Positions 7,313 through 14,892 of a stretch of DNA of 64,000 nucleotides are shown piece after piece. Numbering within the stretch: the stretch's first letter is position 1; every line of letters begins with the position of its first letter. Position numbers and translations under genes: made by a program. Origin of the DNA: a virus; the IMG/VR virus record IMGVR_UViG_3300012920_000031, positions 1 through 64,000 of that record. One strand, written 5' to 3'. Below the pieces are notes generated by a model that did no database searches, was not told where the DNA came from, and worked only from the letters and a program-made list of their open reading frames with translations.

Positions 7313-8346
7313 CTTGATAAGATATGTGTGCTGCTTTCATTCATTCCAGCTGGCGTTTGTCTTATAATTTTGGCTTTTTGTCTAAAATCTTTTAGAGTTC
7401 TAGCTCCAGAGTATGATAATCCAGATCTAATATTTTGATGCAAGTCCAGTAATATATTGCTGACACTACCCTTGTATGGTACTGTAGTGGCAACCCCTTC
7501 TAGTGAACTAGTCTTGCCTCTCCATGCAACCTGTGCCTCTCGGGATGCCATGCCTCTGTACGCTTTATACTTCTGACCTTGTGCATTCTGAAACACTTGT
7601 CCTGGTGACTCTTTAGTTCCTGCTAAAAGCGAGCCTAACATTACAAAGTCTGCGCCGGCGGCGAAACACTTAACTATGTCTCCCGCGTTTTTTATTCCAC
7701 CATCTGCGACCATCACGGCCGTATCAGATACCTGGTTACAATCATATACTGAATGAAAAGTAGGCACGCCATGTGCGGTTTGAATGCGAGTACTGCAAAT
7801 ACTGCCACCGCCGACTCCAACCCTGATAACATCTGAACCCCAATCTTGCAAATCGACAAAAGCCTCAGCCGTTGCCACGTTTCCTGCCATAATACTAACT
7901 CTGTTAGCAAATTTATCCTTTAAAGTTTTGATTGCCCTTTCAACATTTGTATGATGACCATGAGCAACGTCGATACATAATAAGAAAGCACCATTTTTTA
8001 TAAGAGCATCCGCCCTTTCTATAAAGTCATCAGTAACACCAATCGCAGCTGCGGCTGTGTTTGGTGGTACCTGTCTCAAAAGATCCACTTGTTCTTTTAT
8101 AGAATTATACCTGTGAATTATTCCAAAACCTCCATGGTTTGTCATAGTGGTTGCCATCGTCGGTCCTGTTACTGTATCCATTGGCGATGAAATAATTGGT
8201 AGAGCAAACTTCCTATCATTTATTTCTGATGTGAGATCGACCTCTTTCCTAGATTTAATGTCTGATTTCTGAGGTACAATCAATACGTCGTCAAATGATA
8301 ATGTCTTTTGCAATTTCTGCACCTGGACCTCCACTTTCTTCTTCAT
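7309..8346 (-). CDS. IMP dehydrogenase / GMP reductase family enzyme without CBS domains
   Basis: TIM-barrel oxidoreductase of 345 residues. Visible motifs are [10 protein letters not shown] and SSPMDTVT at the start, the catalytic loop GGGSICSTR with Cys184, the phosphate-binding ADGGIK and MLGSLLAG segments, YRGMAS and VPYKGS. These match IMPDH (IMP to XMP, the committed step to GMP) more than GuaC. However, the two CBS domains of cellular IMPDH are absent, and the flap between YRGMAS and VPYKGS is short and lacks an obvious Arg-Tyr dyad, so a GMP reductase or altered activity is possible. A GTG at 8322 directly after GGAGG is an alternative start eight codons in. Confidence 0.88.
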   Translation of the reverse strand: MKKKVEVQVQKLQKTLSFDDVLIVPQKSDIKSRKEVDLTSEINDRKFALPIISSPMDTVTGPTMATTMTNHGGFGIIHRYNSIKEQVDLLRQVPPNTAAAAIGVTDDFIERADALIKNGAFLLCIDVAHGHHTNVERAIKTLKDKFANRVSIMAGNVATAEAFVDLQDWGSDVIRVGVGGGSICSTRIQTAHGVPTFHSVYDCNQVSDTAVMVADGGIKNAGDIVKCFAAGADFVMLGSLLAGTKESPGQVFQNAQGQKYKAYRGMASREAQVAWRGKTSSLEGVATTVPYKGSVSNILLDLHQNIRSGLSYSGARTLKDFRQKAKIIRQTPAGMNESSTHILSR

Positions 8347-8560
8347 TGTAACAGTTCGTACATATTAAGTCAATTTTTTCTGAGTATTTATCAATATGCC
8401 AGTTGTCTATATTCTCACCTTGCTCTGGGTGTCTGTCACACACGGAGCAAACAACTTGTTTTTTAAACTTAGCCATAGACTTCTTGAAATCTTTCATAAA
8501 TTGCTTTTTTGCAGTAACCAATTGCTTTCTCTTGAGCCTTCTAATAAAACTGCCCATCAC
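8291..8560 (-). CDS. Small basic zinc-finger-like protein, 89 aa
   Basis: A very basic N-terminal helix (residues 1-35, many Lys/Arg) precedes a CSVC...H...CTNC arrangement (about 38-70) that looks like a treble-clef or zinc-ribbon site. Such small basic zinc proteins often bind nucleic acid, but the partner is unknown. It overlaps the dUTPase gene by 4 bases upstream and the IMPDH-like gene by 56 bases downstream; the long overlap suggests the IMPDH start may lie further in. Confidence 0.75.
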   Translation of the reverse strand: MMGSFIRRLKRKQLVTAKKQFMKDFKKSMAKFKKQVVCSVCDRHPEQGENIDNWHIDKYSEKIDLICTNCYNEEESGGPGAEIAKDIII

Positions 8561-9036
8561 TTATCTCCAGTTGAACCGAGGGCCCCGTCGCCTCTGGCTG
8601 TGTCTGAATCGTAAATCTTGTCTTCAAAGATAACTCTAAGTCTTGGTTTTTCTATCTTTACAAAAACTCCTTGTGCTATTTTTTGGCCAGGCTCAATATA
8701 TTGAGCAGTCTCTCCAATATTGTGCAGGTTTACAAAAATTTCTCCACAATAACCTTCGTCAACAACACAAGCACCTGCAATCAGCTTCTTTTTACTTGCT
8801 ATTCCAGATTTATTCATGACTTGTAGCATGCACCCAGAAGGTACTTCCATTTTAATACCAGTCTCTAATAATACGCTCTGGCCAGGGTCTATTCTTTTTG
8901 CAACCATGGATGTTGCAGGGCAAAAATAAAAATCCATTCCGGCGTCTGTAGAGTGAGCGCGCGTTGGTAACTTTGCTAGAGGATGAGTCATAAAAACTCT
9001 TACTTCGTTATATTCATCTACGTACGCCATGGTCAT
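8557..9036 (-). CDS. dut: dUTP diphosphatase (dUTPase)
   Basis: Trimeric-type dUTPase of 159 residues with all five family motifs in order: DAGMDF, NKSGIA, the ACVVDEGYCGE region, GQKIAQ, and the C-terminal RGDGALGSTG arm. It hydrolyses dUTP to dUMP and pyrophosphate, keeping uracil out of DNA and supplying dUMP for the phage ThyX (16928-17632). It starts at an ATGA overlap with the L,D-transpeptidase-like gene behind a GAGGTG site. Confidence 0.96.
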   Translation of the reverse strand: MTMAYVDEYNEVRVFMTHPLAKLPTRAHSTDAGMDFYFCPATSMVAKRIDPGQSVLLETGIKMEVPSGCMLQVMNKSGIASKKKLIAGACVVDEGYCGEIFVNLHNIGETAQYIEPGQKIAQGVFVKIEKPRLRVIFEDKIYDSDTARGDGALGSTGDK

Positions 9037-9680
9037 GACACCTCACATAGCTTTAGATCTTTTTCCTCCAGAAGAGTATATGTAAAGCTGTTGCCCCATT
9101 TATCCCTTGCATCTGAACAAATTTCCATAAACTCTGAAAAATCTACGCTGCTTTGAAAAACTTGACAACCTGCGGAAACTCCTCCTGTGTTGATTCTAGC
9201 GTCAGAGCCACGGTGTTTGTGGATATTAATACCATACCACCCTATGTCTTCAGGGCCGTGATAATCCGGCTTTGAATTTCTATTGTTGTCTCTCCAGACG
9301 CTAACCTGACCACCTCTTTGGCATAACGCCATGTGACCCCTGTCTCTACTTCCATGCCAGCTAATCTTGTAGGTGTTTCTATATTGCCCAGGTACCAAAA
9401 TTGCGGTACCTTTGTGCCTAACCTCTTTAATTGGCCTCTTCAAAATAGATGTACCCGGCTCTGTGGTTACTGGATAGGAGTCACAAACCCAAGCTCCATC
9501 GACCTTATATAGGACATTTATAAAGTCATCGAATTTTGAAGCATCTCCAGAATCATTCCTGACTCCGATAATATTTAGGTTGTAGTCTCCATTTTCGAAG
9601 AATGCAAACCCCTTGCCCTCTAGTGCTTTCTTGTATTGATCTGCCAAGACTTTTGCAGATAATCCTGTTAATTTAGCCAT
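9033..9680 (-). CDS. L,D-transpeptidase/YkuD-like putative peptidoglycan enzyme
   Basis: The 215-residue protein has no signal peptide. Its C-terminal third contains GINIHKH followed about 15 residues later by SAGCQVFQ, the His...SxGC pattern of YkuD-type L,D-transpeptidases, which use Cys and His on peptidoglycan cross-links. Similar proteins occur in phages as cell-wall enzymes. An endolysin role is plausible because no other muralytic enzyme is visible, but the holin/spanin genes are 50 kb away; alternatively it may modify the wall during infection. It has a good AAAGGAG ribosome site. Confidence 0.65.
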   Translation of the reverse strand: MAKLTGLSAKVLADQYKKALEGKGFAFFENGDYNLNIIGVRNDSGDASKFDDFINVLYKVDGAWVCDSYPVTTEPGTSILKRPIKEVRHKGTAILVPGQYRNTYKISWHGSRDRGHMALCQRGGQVSVWRDNNRNSKPDYHGPEDIGWYGINIHKHRGSDARINTGGVSAGCQVFQSSVDFSEFMEICSDARDKWGNSFTYTLLEEKDLKLCEVS

Positions 9681-9693
9681 ATTGTCTTCTCCT

Positions 9694-12600
9694 TTATGCT
9701 AATAGCTTAAACATCTTTCTCATACTAAAAGTGGAAAAACCCCACTGCTGATTATAATTCAATCTCGCCATGTATGGTCGATTGATGTGAACCACATCTT
9801 TATCGGGGTCGACACCCCAACATCTAATTACTGTTGTTTCATTGTTATCATCAATAACTTTTACAACATAAAAGTTTTTACCATTTTTGGACTTCTTCAA
9901 TTTACACTCTCTCGGTATAAACCATGTAACACCAAGCGATGGATCAAACTCTGAAATTGGTGGTATATAAAGTTCATCTAGTTTCTGCCTGACTCTTGGT
10001 GTAACCACAGCGTTTATAGGAAACACCCCTGTCAGATTGACGAGCTTTTCTAGTTTTTCTTCTTCGGACCAATCTCCCAGAGACGCAAATTTTTCAATGT
10101 TTTCTTCTAAGTTCTTTTGTTTTCTAGGTCTGTCTTTACAGACAGCTTGCCAAAAATGATAAAGGCCAGTAAATCTATCATCAACTAAATCATTTAGTGC
10201 CTGAGCTTCACAAAGGGCTATGAGTGACTTTTTGTTTAGTTTCGAATAGATAATCTTTTCATGAAATAAAAAATCTTCGATCTTGTTGAATGGTCGATGT
10301 TCAATTATCTGTTCAATCGCTTTTTCACCCAGGCCCTTGATTGACGTGAGCGGTTGAATTAGTGTGTTTCCGTCTTCTGTAATTTCCCAAACTGATCCAG
10401 AGGTATTTACATTTAGTGCACGAACATTGAACCCAAGTGACTTTGCAGTTGCAATGGCTCTTTCCTTTCTACTCTCTGGCTCTTTATCCAAGAATGCGGC
10501 TAGCCACTCGGCCGGATAGTAGTTAAGAAGATAAGCACATTGATAGGATAATACACAGTAGGATACAGCATGTGACTTGTTAAAGCCATAGCCTGAAAAG
10601 TATTCAAAAGTTTCCCAAAGTTCTCTTGCTTCATAATCTCTCATTCCTTTCTCGACGCAACCCCTGCGGAATTTGTCGAAGATCTTGTCTTTCTCAGCGG
10701 AAGCGGCACCAGTGCCCTTCTTAGTAAGTAGTTTTCTGAGCTTGTTGCCTTCATCCAATGTCAGATCTTTACCCAACTTGTGAGCCAACATAGCGATCTG
10801 TTCTTGAAAAATAAGGAAACCGTAAGTTTCTTGCGTCACTTCTCGCACAGTCTTGTTGATGTATTCGATATCTTCCGGATTCTCCTTTGCCCCAATGTAC
10901 TTCTTGTCCACATTTGCAGACAGTGGGCCTGGACGGTAGATAGAAGTAATCGCAGCCAAGTCAATGATGTTGTCAGGTTTGGCGTTCTTGCAAAACGATT
11001 GTGCTCCGGTTTCCGTGAATTGGAAGATGCCGGCCCACTTGCCTTTGTGGAAAATGTTTTGCCAGACATCCTTGTCTTCTAGATCAATGACCTCTGGGTG
11101 CAAGTTCTTGTCGTAGTAATCTTTGATGTCTGCGAATGTTGGATTAGTCATTCCATGATGACGTCGAAGGATGCGTTCAATGGCACCTTCAAGCATTCGT
11201 AGTGAAGCAAGACCCAGAATATCAAACTTGATAAAACCCATCGGCTCAAGATGGCGCACGTTCTGACCCTCAGACCATGGTGTTTGCCTAACTCCTCCTG
11301 AGTTGATTAGGGGCATCCACTTATCCAGGTTTTCACCCACAACAACACCACCTGCATGTCGAGAGGCAGAACGTGTCTGTCCATACAGTTTTTCAATGTG
11401 AGTCTTGATATGCGGATACTTTGCTAAGAACTTTTGCAGAGACTCTGAGAACTCCATCAACTCCTCGAATGTTGGTGCATACACACCAGCAGTAATACCG
11501 TGTTTCTTCTTTGCTAGTGGTGTTGCTTCATATACCATTTTACTGGTCACGTTGTTCACCTCAGTGAACTCAATACCATAGAACTTTGAAATATCTTTGA
11601 TAAGAGATCGAAGTTGCAGTGTATTCCAGTTAGTGATCGGGACAACAGAATCATCACCCCAAAGTTCAATAAGAATCTCCTTGAGGACCATAGGGTCGGA
11701 CACATCATAATCAATATCTGGGTAACCCGAGCCACCCTTAGTCAAGAATCTTTCGAACTGAAGTCCGTATTTGATAGGGTCGACCTGTGTAATGTTTAGG
11801 ACATACGCAACGAGGGAACCAGCAGCAGAGCCGCGGCCGGCTCCGACAAGTTGTCTATCGACGGCAACGTCAGCAATAGCTTTCATTGTTAGAAAGTATT
11901 TCGAAAAACCCCTGTCCTCGATAACTCCAACCTCATACTTGAGGCGATCCACATACTCTTGGTTGTTGCCGAGACCGAGTGACCGGAGACCCTCAACGCA
12001 GAGGGCAGCCAAGGTCTGACCAGCAGTTGATCCCTCTGGGACAACAAAGTTGGGTAAACGGACTTCGTTGTCTGGCAAGAAACTTTCAATCCTCTCATGT
12101 GCAATCTGGTGTGTCCTCTTGATCGATTCGAGTACCAAGTTATCATCATACTTTGCTCCACATAATTCTGAATACTTCTTGTATGATTCGAACATCTGGT
12201 CACCATTCTTTGGATAAAGCTCGTAACCGATTTCCTCGACTGATACGGGAAGCTCGTCAGATAAATAGTCTGGTTTACCTTTACCTAGCCAACCTAAACG
12301 CTTGTAAAGCTCACGATCTTTCCACACGTCTGCATTATAATAGTGTGAATCTGCAGTAGAGATAAGGTCAATACCAAATTCTTGATGCATCTGAATGATG
12401 TAGCGATTGAGTTCATGTTGCTCTGGGACATTGTTCCACTGAAGCTCCCCGTACCATCGGTCTCCGAAAATGTCCTGCATCTTCTGTGTAGTTTGGCGCA
12501 TTGCCCCGAGAATGGCATCAGGACCAATGTCTCGGTTCTCCCAGTAGTTGCCAGCATAGACGCCGCCGAGACAAGCCGAAGCAGCAATGACACCTTCATT

Positions 12601-13128
12601 ATGTTTCTTGAGGAGAGCATAGTCAACACGAGGATAACGATAGAAGTTATCTCCACTGTAGGAACGTGAGATCATCTTGAATATGTTCTGCAAACCAGTC
12701 TGGTTCATAGCCAGCAAGATAAGGTGACGGCGGCGGTTGAGGACAGACTTGATCTTCTTCTTGGAGGCGCCCTCGTCTTCAACCGTAGTGCCAGAGTTGT
12801 CTGCCTCGTAGTCGGATTTCTTTTTTGAAGCATTCTTGATCTCTTCGTACTCTTCCTTCCACTTCGCAACGGACGGAATAAAGTACGCCTCACAGCCAAA
12901 GATAGGCTTAAACTCTTTGCCGGCCTTCTTCATCTTCTTAGCGTGCAGCACTTGCCATGCCAAACCATTCATGTTGCCGTGATCAGTGAGTGCCAGGGCA
13001 TCCATACCATTCTCGTAAGCAAAATCCATATGCTCTGGTGGATATCCAAGTGCATCAAACGGAGACCCCGCAACTGAATGTGCGTGCAACCCCACAAATG
13101 GGATAGAGCTTTCTTTCCTAGAGTTCAT
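9694..13128 (-). CDS. dnaE: DNA polymerase III alpha subunit (PHP-DnaE, family C)
   Basis: Family-C replicative polymerase of 1144 residues from the ATG at 13128. The N-terminal PHP domain starts at GLHAHS and has ALTDHGN. Catalytic aspartates are in PDIDYD (the counterpart of PDxDxD) and KFDILGL. GRGSAAGSL, the helix-hairpin segment SIKGLGEKAIEQI, and a C-terminal OB domain are also present. It is slightly shorter than E. coli DnaE (1160 aa). It would replicate the phage genome with the phage DnaB-like helicase and gp32-like protein. A sliding clamp, clamp loader and primase are not in the window and may come from elsewhere in the genome or the host. A second, family-A polymerase is at 25812-26942. 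Confidence 0.96.
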   Translation of the reverse strand: MNSRKESSIPFVGLHAHSVAGSPFDALGYPPEHMDFAYENGMDALALTDHGNMNGLAWQVLHAKKMKKAGKEFKPIFGCEAYFIPSVAKWKEEYEEIKNASKKKSDYEADNSGTTVEDEGASKKKIKSVLNRRRHLILLAMNQTGLQNIFKMISRSYSGDNFYRYPRVDYALLKKHNEGVIAASACLGGVYAGNYWENRDIGPDAILGAMRQTTQKMQDIFGDRWYGELQWNNVPEQHELNRYIIQMHQEFGIDLISTADSHYYNADVWKDRELYKRLGWLGKGKPDYLSDELPVSVEEIGYELYPKNGDQMFESYKKYSELCGAKYDDNLVLESIKRTHQIAHERIESFLPDNEVRLPNFVVPEGSTAGQTLAALCVEGLRSLGLGNNQEYVDRLKYEVGVIEDRGFSKYFLTMKAIADVAVDRQLVGAGRGSAAGSLVAYVLNITQVDPIKYGLQFERFLTKGGSGYPDIDYDVSDPMVLKEILIELWGDDSVVPITNWNTLQLRSLIKDISKFYGIEFTEVNNVTSKMVYEATPLAKKKHGITAGVYAPTFEELMEFSESLQKFLAKYPHIKTHIEKLYGQTRSASRHAGGVVVGENLDKWMPLINSGGVRQTPWSEGQNVRHLEPMGFIKFDILGLASLRMLEGAIERILRRHHGMTNPTFADIKDYYDKNLHPEVIDLEDKDVWQNIFHKGKWAGIFQFTETGAQSFCKNAKPDNIIDLAAITSIYRPGPLSANVDKKYIGAKENPEDIEYINKTVREVTQETYGFLIFQEQIAMLAHKLGKDLTLDEGNKLRKLLTKKGTGAASAEKDKIFDKFRRGCVEKGMRDYEARELWETFEYFSGYGFNKSHAVSYCVLSYQCAYLLNYYPAEWLAAFLDKEPESRKERAIATAKSLGFNVRALNVNTSGSVWEITEDGNTLIQPLTSIKGLGEKAIEQIIEHRPFNKIEDFLFHEKIIYSKLNKKSLIALCEAQALNDLVDDRFTGLYHFWQAVCKDRPRKQKNLEENIEKFASLGDWSEEEKLEKLVNLTGVFPINAVVTPRVRQKLDELYIPPISEFDPSLGVTWFIPRECKLKKSKNGKNFYVVKVIDDNNETTVIRCWGVDPDKDVVHINRPYMARLNYNQQWGFSTFSMRKMFKLLA

Positions 13129-13315
13129 CAACTAAACCTTTCATTTCTTCTAGAGTTTCCATAAGGGCTGCTTTTACCGCTTCCCTATCAATATCGAACA
13201 TCTCCATTATAAACCTTTTCTGGTCGGATGTCAAGTTTATAAAGTTATCTGGTAAGCCAGCGTGTGCTTTTATCAAAGCTGGCATCATATTATAAGTATC
13301 TTCAATTTTATTCAT
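13118..13315 (-). CDS. Small helical protein, 65 aa
   Basis: Short, wholly helical protein with an acidic C-terminal half (ALMETLEEMKGLVDEL). It is translated between the nucleotidyltransferase gene (8-base overlap) and dnaE (11-base overlap), so its position suggests translational coupling to the polymerase. No family recognised. Confidence 0.6.
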   Translation of the reverse strand: MNKIEDTYNMMPALIKAHAGLPDNFINLTSDQKRFIMEMFDIDREAVKAALMETLEEMKGLVDEL

Positions 13316-14165
13316 TTTCTATCATTCTCCTATGGTGGTAAGGTTTCATAAATTCTCTTGTGGGTCTAGGTATCTTCATTTCCGAAGTGTAGTATTGCTG
13401 TAAGCTGTCCCAACTATCTAGGTCATAATACTCAGGCACTTCAACTTTCTTATCTATTGATATTACATCAACATTGAATATTTTGTCAAGAGTAAAATGA
13501 CGACTAGACCATCTTTCTTGAAAGGGTATATCTCTATTACCACCACTACACTGATTCTTTACATGATGTTTGAATTTTGGCCAGTCTTCCGGGAAAAATG
13601 TAAATCCCAAATATAAACCATCTCTTGCTGTTTGTCCTTGGTGGGATAAGAAGAAAGATTTTGGTCCCCTTATGGCGTCTCTATGATCTCTCACAATCCC
13701 TGTATGATAAAGGCCGTACGGAAAAGAAACAAAATATTTTGTTGGTAGCACCCACTGACTCATTTTGTCAGATATTTGAAATGCCATGAGCGCGCCGTGT
13801 AGTGCTGACCAACCCAAACTATCTCTTCTATCTCTATCTTTTTGCGATAAAGGCGTGTAGAAAATAGGTATCCATTTTTTATGATAATCCTTATTCTTGA
13901 CAAAATCTTTTTGTTCAAAATATTTCGGTGACATGACATAATCTCCCAATCTTTGCTTTACTATGGGAGCGATATCGTCACCGCATACAACCCATATTGA
14001 ATCACACCCAGCGTATGCGCATTCATATATGGATCGTTCAACAGCTAGCATACCCTGTCTAATGGGTTGTAGGTAATCTGGCCACGGAAAATCAAATGAT
14101 TTTTTTCGGCCGGTCAAGGGCACAATTCCTGCTACGTTCCTACCTTTTGGTGCTTTCTTCAACAA
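13308..14165 (-). CDS. Nucleotidyltransferase-like protein (GT-A/NTP-transferase fold)
   Basis: The 285-residue protein begins with VAGIVPLTGRKKSFDFPWP, then LQPIRQGMLAVERSIYECA, then DSIWVVCGDD. This is the order seen in sugar-nucleotide pyrophosphorylases (nucleotide-binding glycine loop, P/G-W-P segment, strand ending in an acidic metal ligand). The remainder is not recognised. It could activate a sugar or modify a nucleotide, but the substrate is unknown. The ORF opens with two consecutive TTG codons behind GGAGGAAA inside the upstream gene; no ATG is suitably placed, so a TTG start at 14165 or 14162 is likely. It overlaps the 250-residue gene by 26 bases. Confidence 0.7.
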   Translation of the reverse strand: MLKKAPKGRNVAGIVPLTGRKKSFDFPWPDYLQPIRQGMLAVERSIYECAYAGCDSIWVVCGDDIAPIVKQRLGDYVMSPKYFEQKDFVKNKDYHKKWIPIFYTPLSQKDRDRRDSLGWSALHGALMAFQISDKMSQWVLPTKYFVSFPYGLYHTGIVRDHRDAIRGPKSFFLSHQGQTARDGLYLGFTFFPEDWPKFKHHVKNQCSGGNRDIPFQERWSSRHFTLDKIFNVDVISIDKKVEVPEYYDLDSWDSLQQYYTSEMKIPRPTREFMKPYHHRRMIENE

Positions 14166-14892
14166 TTTCCTCCATAGAAAGATTCATGATCTTGACATTT
14201 TCTGTGTCTGCATATACGTTGTTGTCTTTTTGAAAGATTAATCTGTTTACATGCTTCACTTTTGGTTTTCGATACTTTGGCTTTCCACTTTTATAGTGTT
14301 TCATTAGACTACCATAAACCCCAACAGAGGTCAAGTATCTTTCGACCGTGAACCTAGCCATTGTATCTGAAAAATCAAAACAATTTATTTGTTCTTGAGT
14401 CAATTCTGATTCTACTATGCAGTCTGTAATATATGATGAGCCGTCTACTCGATCTGATGAATAAAAGTGTATTTGCTGTGCGAATCCCGGAGTAGATATA
14501 TTTGGTTGTATCTGTGTTCTAGGTGGGCCTAGTGTTGAAAGTTCAAAATCATCTAGTACAAGATAGGTTGTTTCGCGAGTTTCTTTAATTTCGTTTTCAA
14601 GTTGAATTCCCGTTGAATCAAACACAAAACACTTTTCAAATTTATATTTGTAAACTACATTTTGGGCTGTTATTTTTAGTTCATTGTCAACAATTCTTAT
14701 AGTTTCTGTTTTTTGAAAAGATAATAATTTTGACAACAAACCTAACATGAAGTTTAGCTTTGGCCAAGCTTCTACGTTTTCACGGTAAAATAAAGGGGGG
14801 CTCTCGCGAGTTGGTATGAAATAACACTCATTTATAAGGGCGTAGTGTACAGACTCCAACGACGAACCAATGACAACCTTGTCTAGTAGCAT
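14140..14892 (-). CDS. Unknown 250-aa protein, possible dinucleotide-binding N-terminus
   Basis: The first residues (DKVVIGSSLESVHYAL) form a strand-glycine/serine loop-helix like a degenerate Rossmann motif, followed by ECYFIPTRESPP. Later parts contain beta-rich segments (TYLVLDDFELSTL) and a helix with the basic KPKYRKPKVKH stretch. No catalytic signature is certain. It is sandwiched between the lipoprotein gene (10-base overlap) and the nucleotidyltransferase gene (26-base overlap), so the two enzymes probably work on the same compound (inference). Confidence 0.65.
   Translation of the reverse strand: MLLDKVVIGSSLESVHYALINECYFIPTRESPPLFYRENVEAWPKLNFMLGLLSKLLSFQKTETIRIVDNELKITAQNVVYKYKFEKCFVFDSTGIQLENEIKETRETTYLVLDDFELSTLGPPRTQIQPNISTPGFAQQIHFYSSDRVDGSSYITDCIVESELTQEQINCFDFSDTMARFTVERYLTSVGVYGSLMKHYKSGKPKYRKPKVKHVNRLIFQKDNNVYADTENVKIMNLSMEEIVEESTKR

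Noticed and set aside
13465-13490. TTGACA-like sequence within the nucleotidyltransferase gene
   Set aside because: It is inside coding sequence with a poor -10 box and no gene start suitably downstream.
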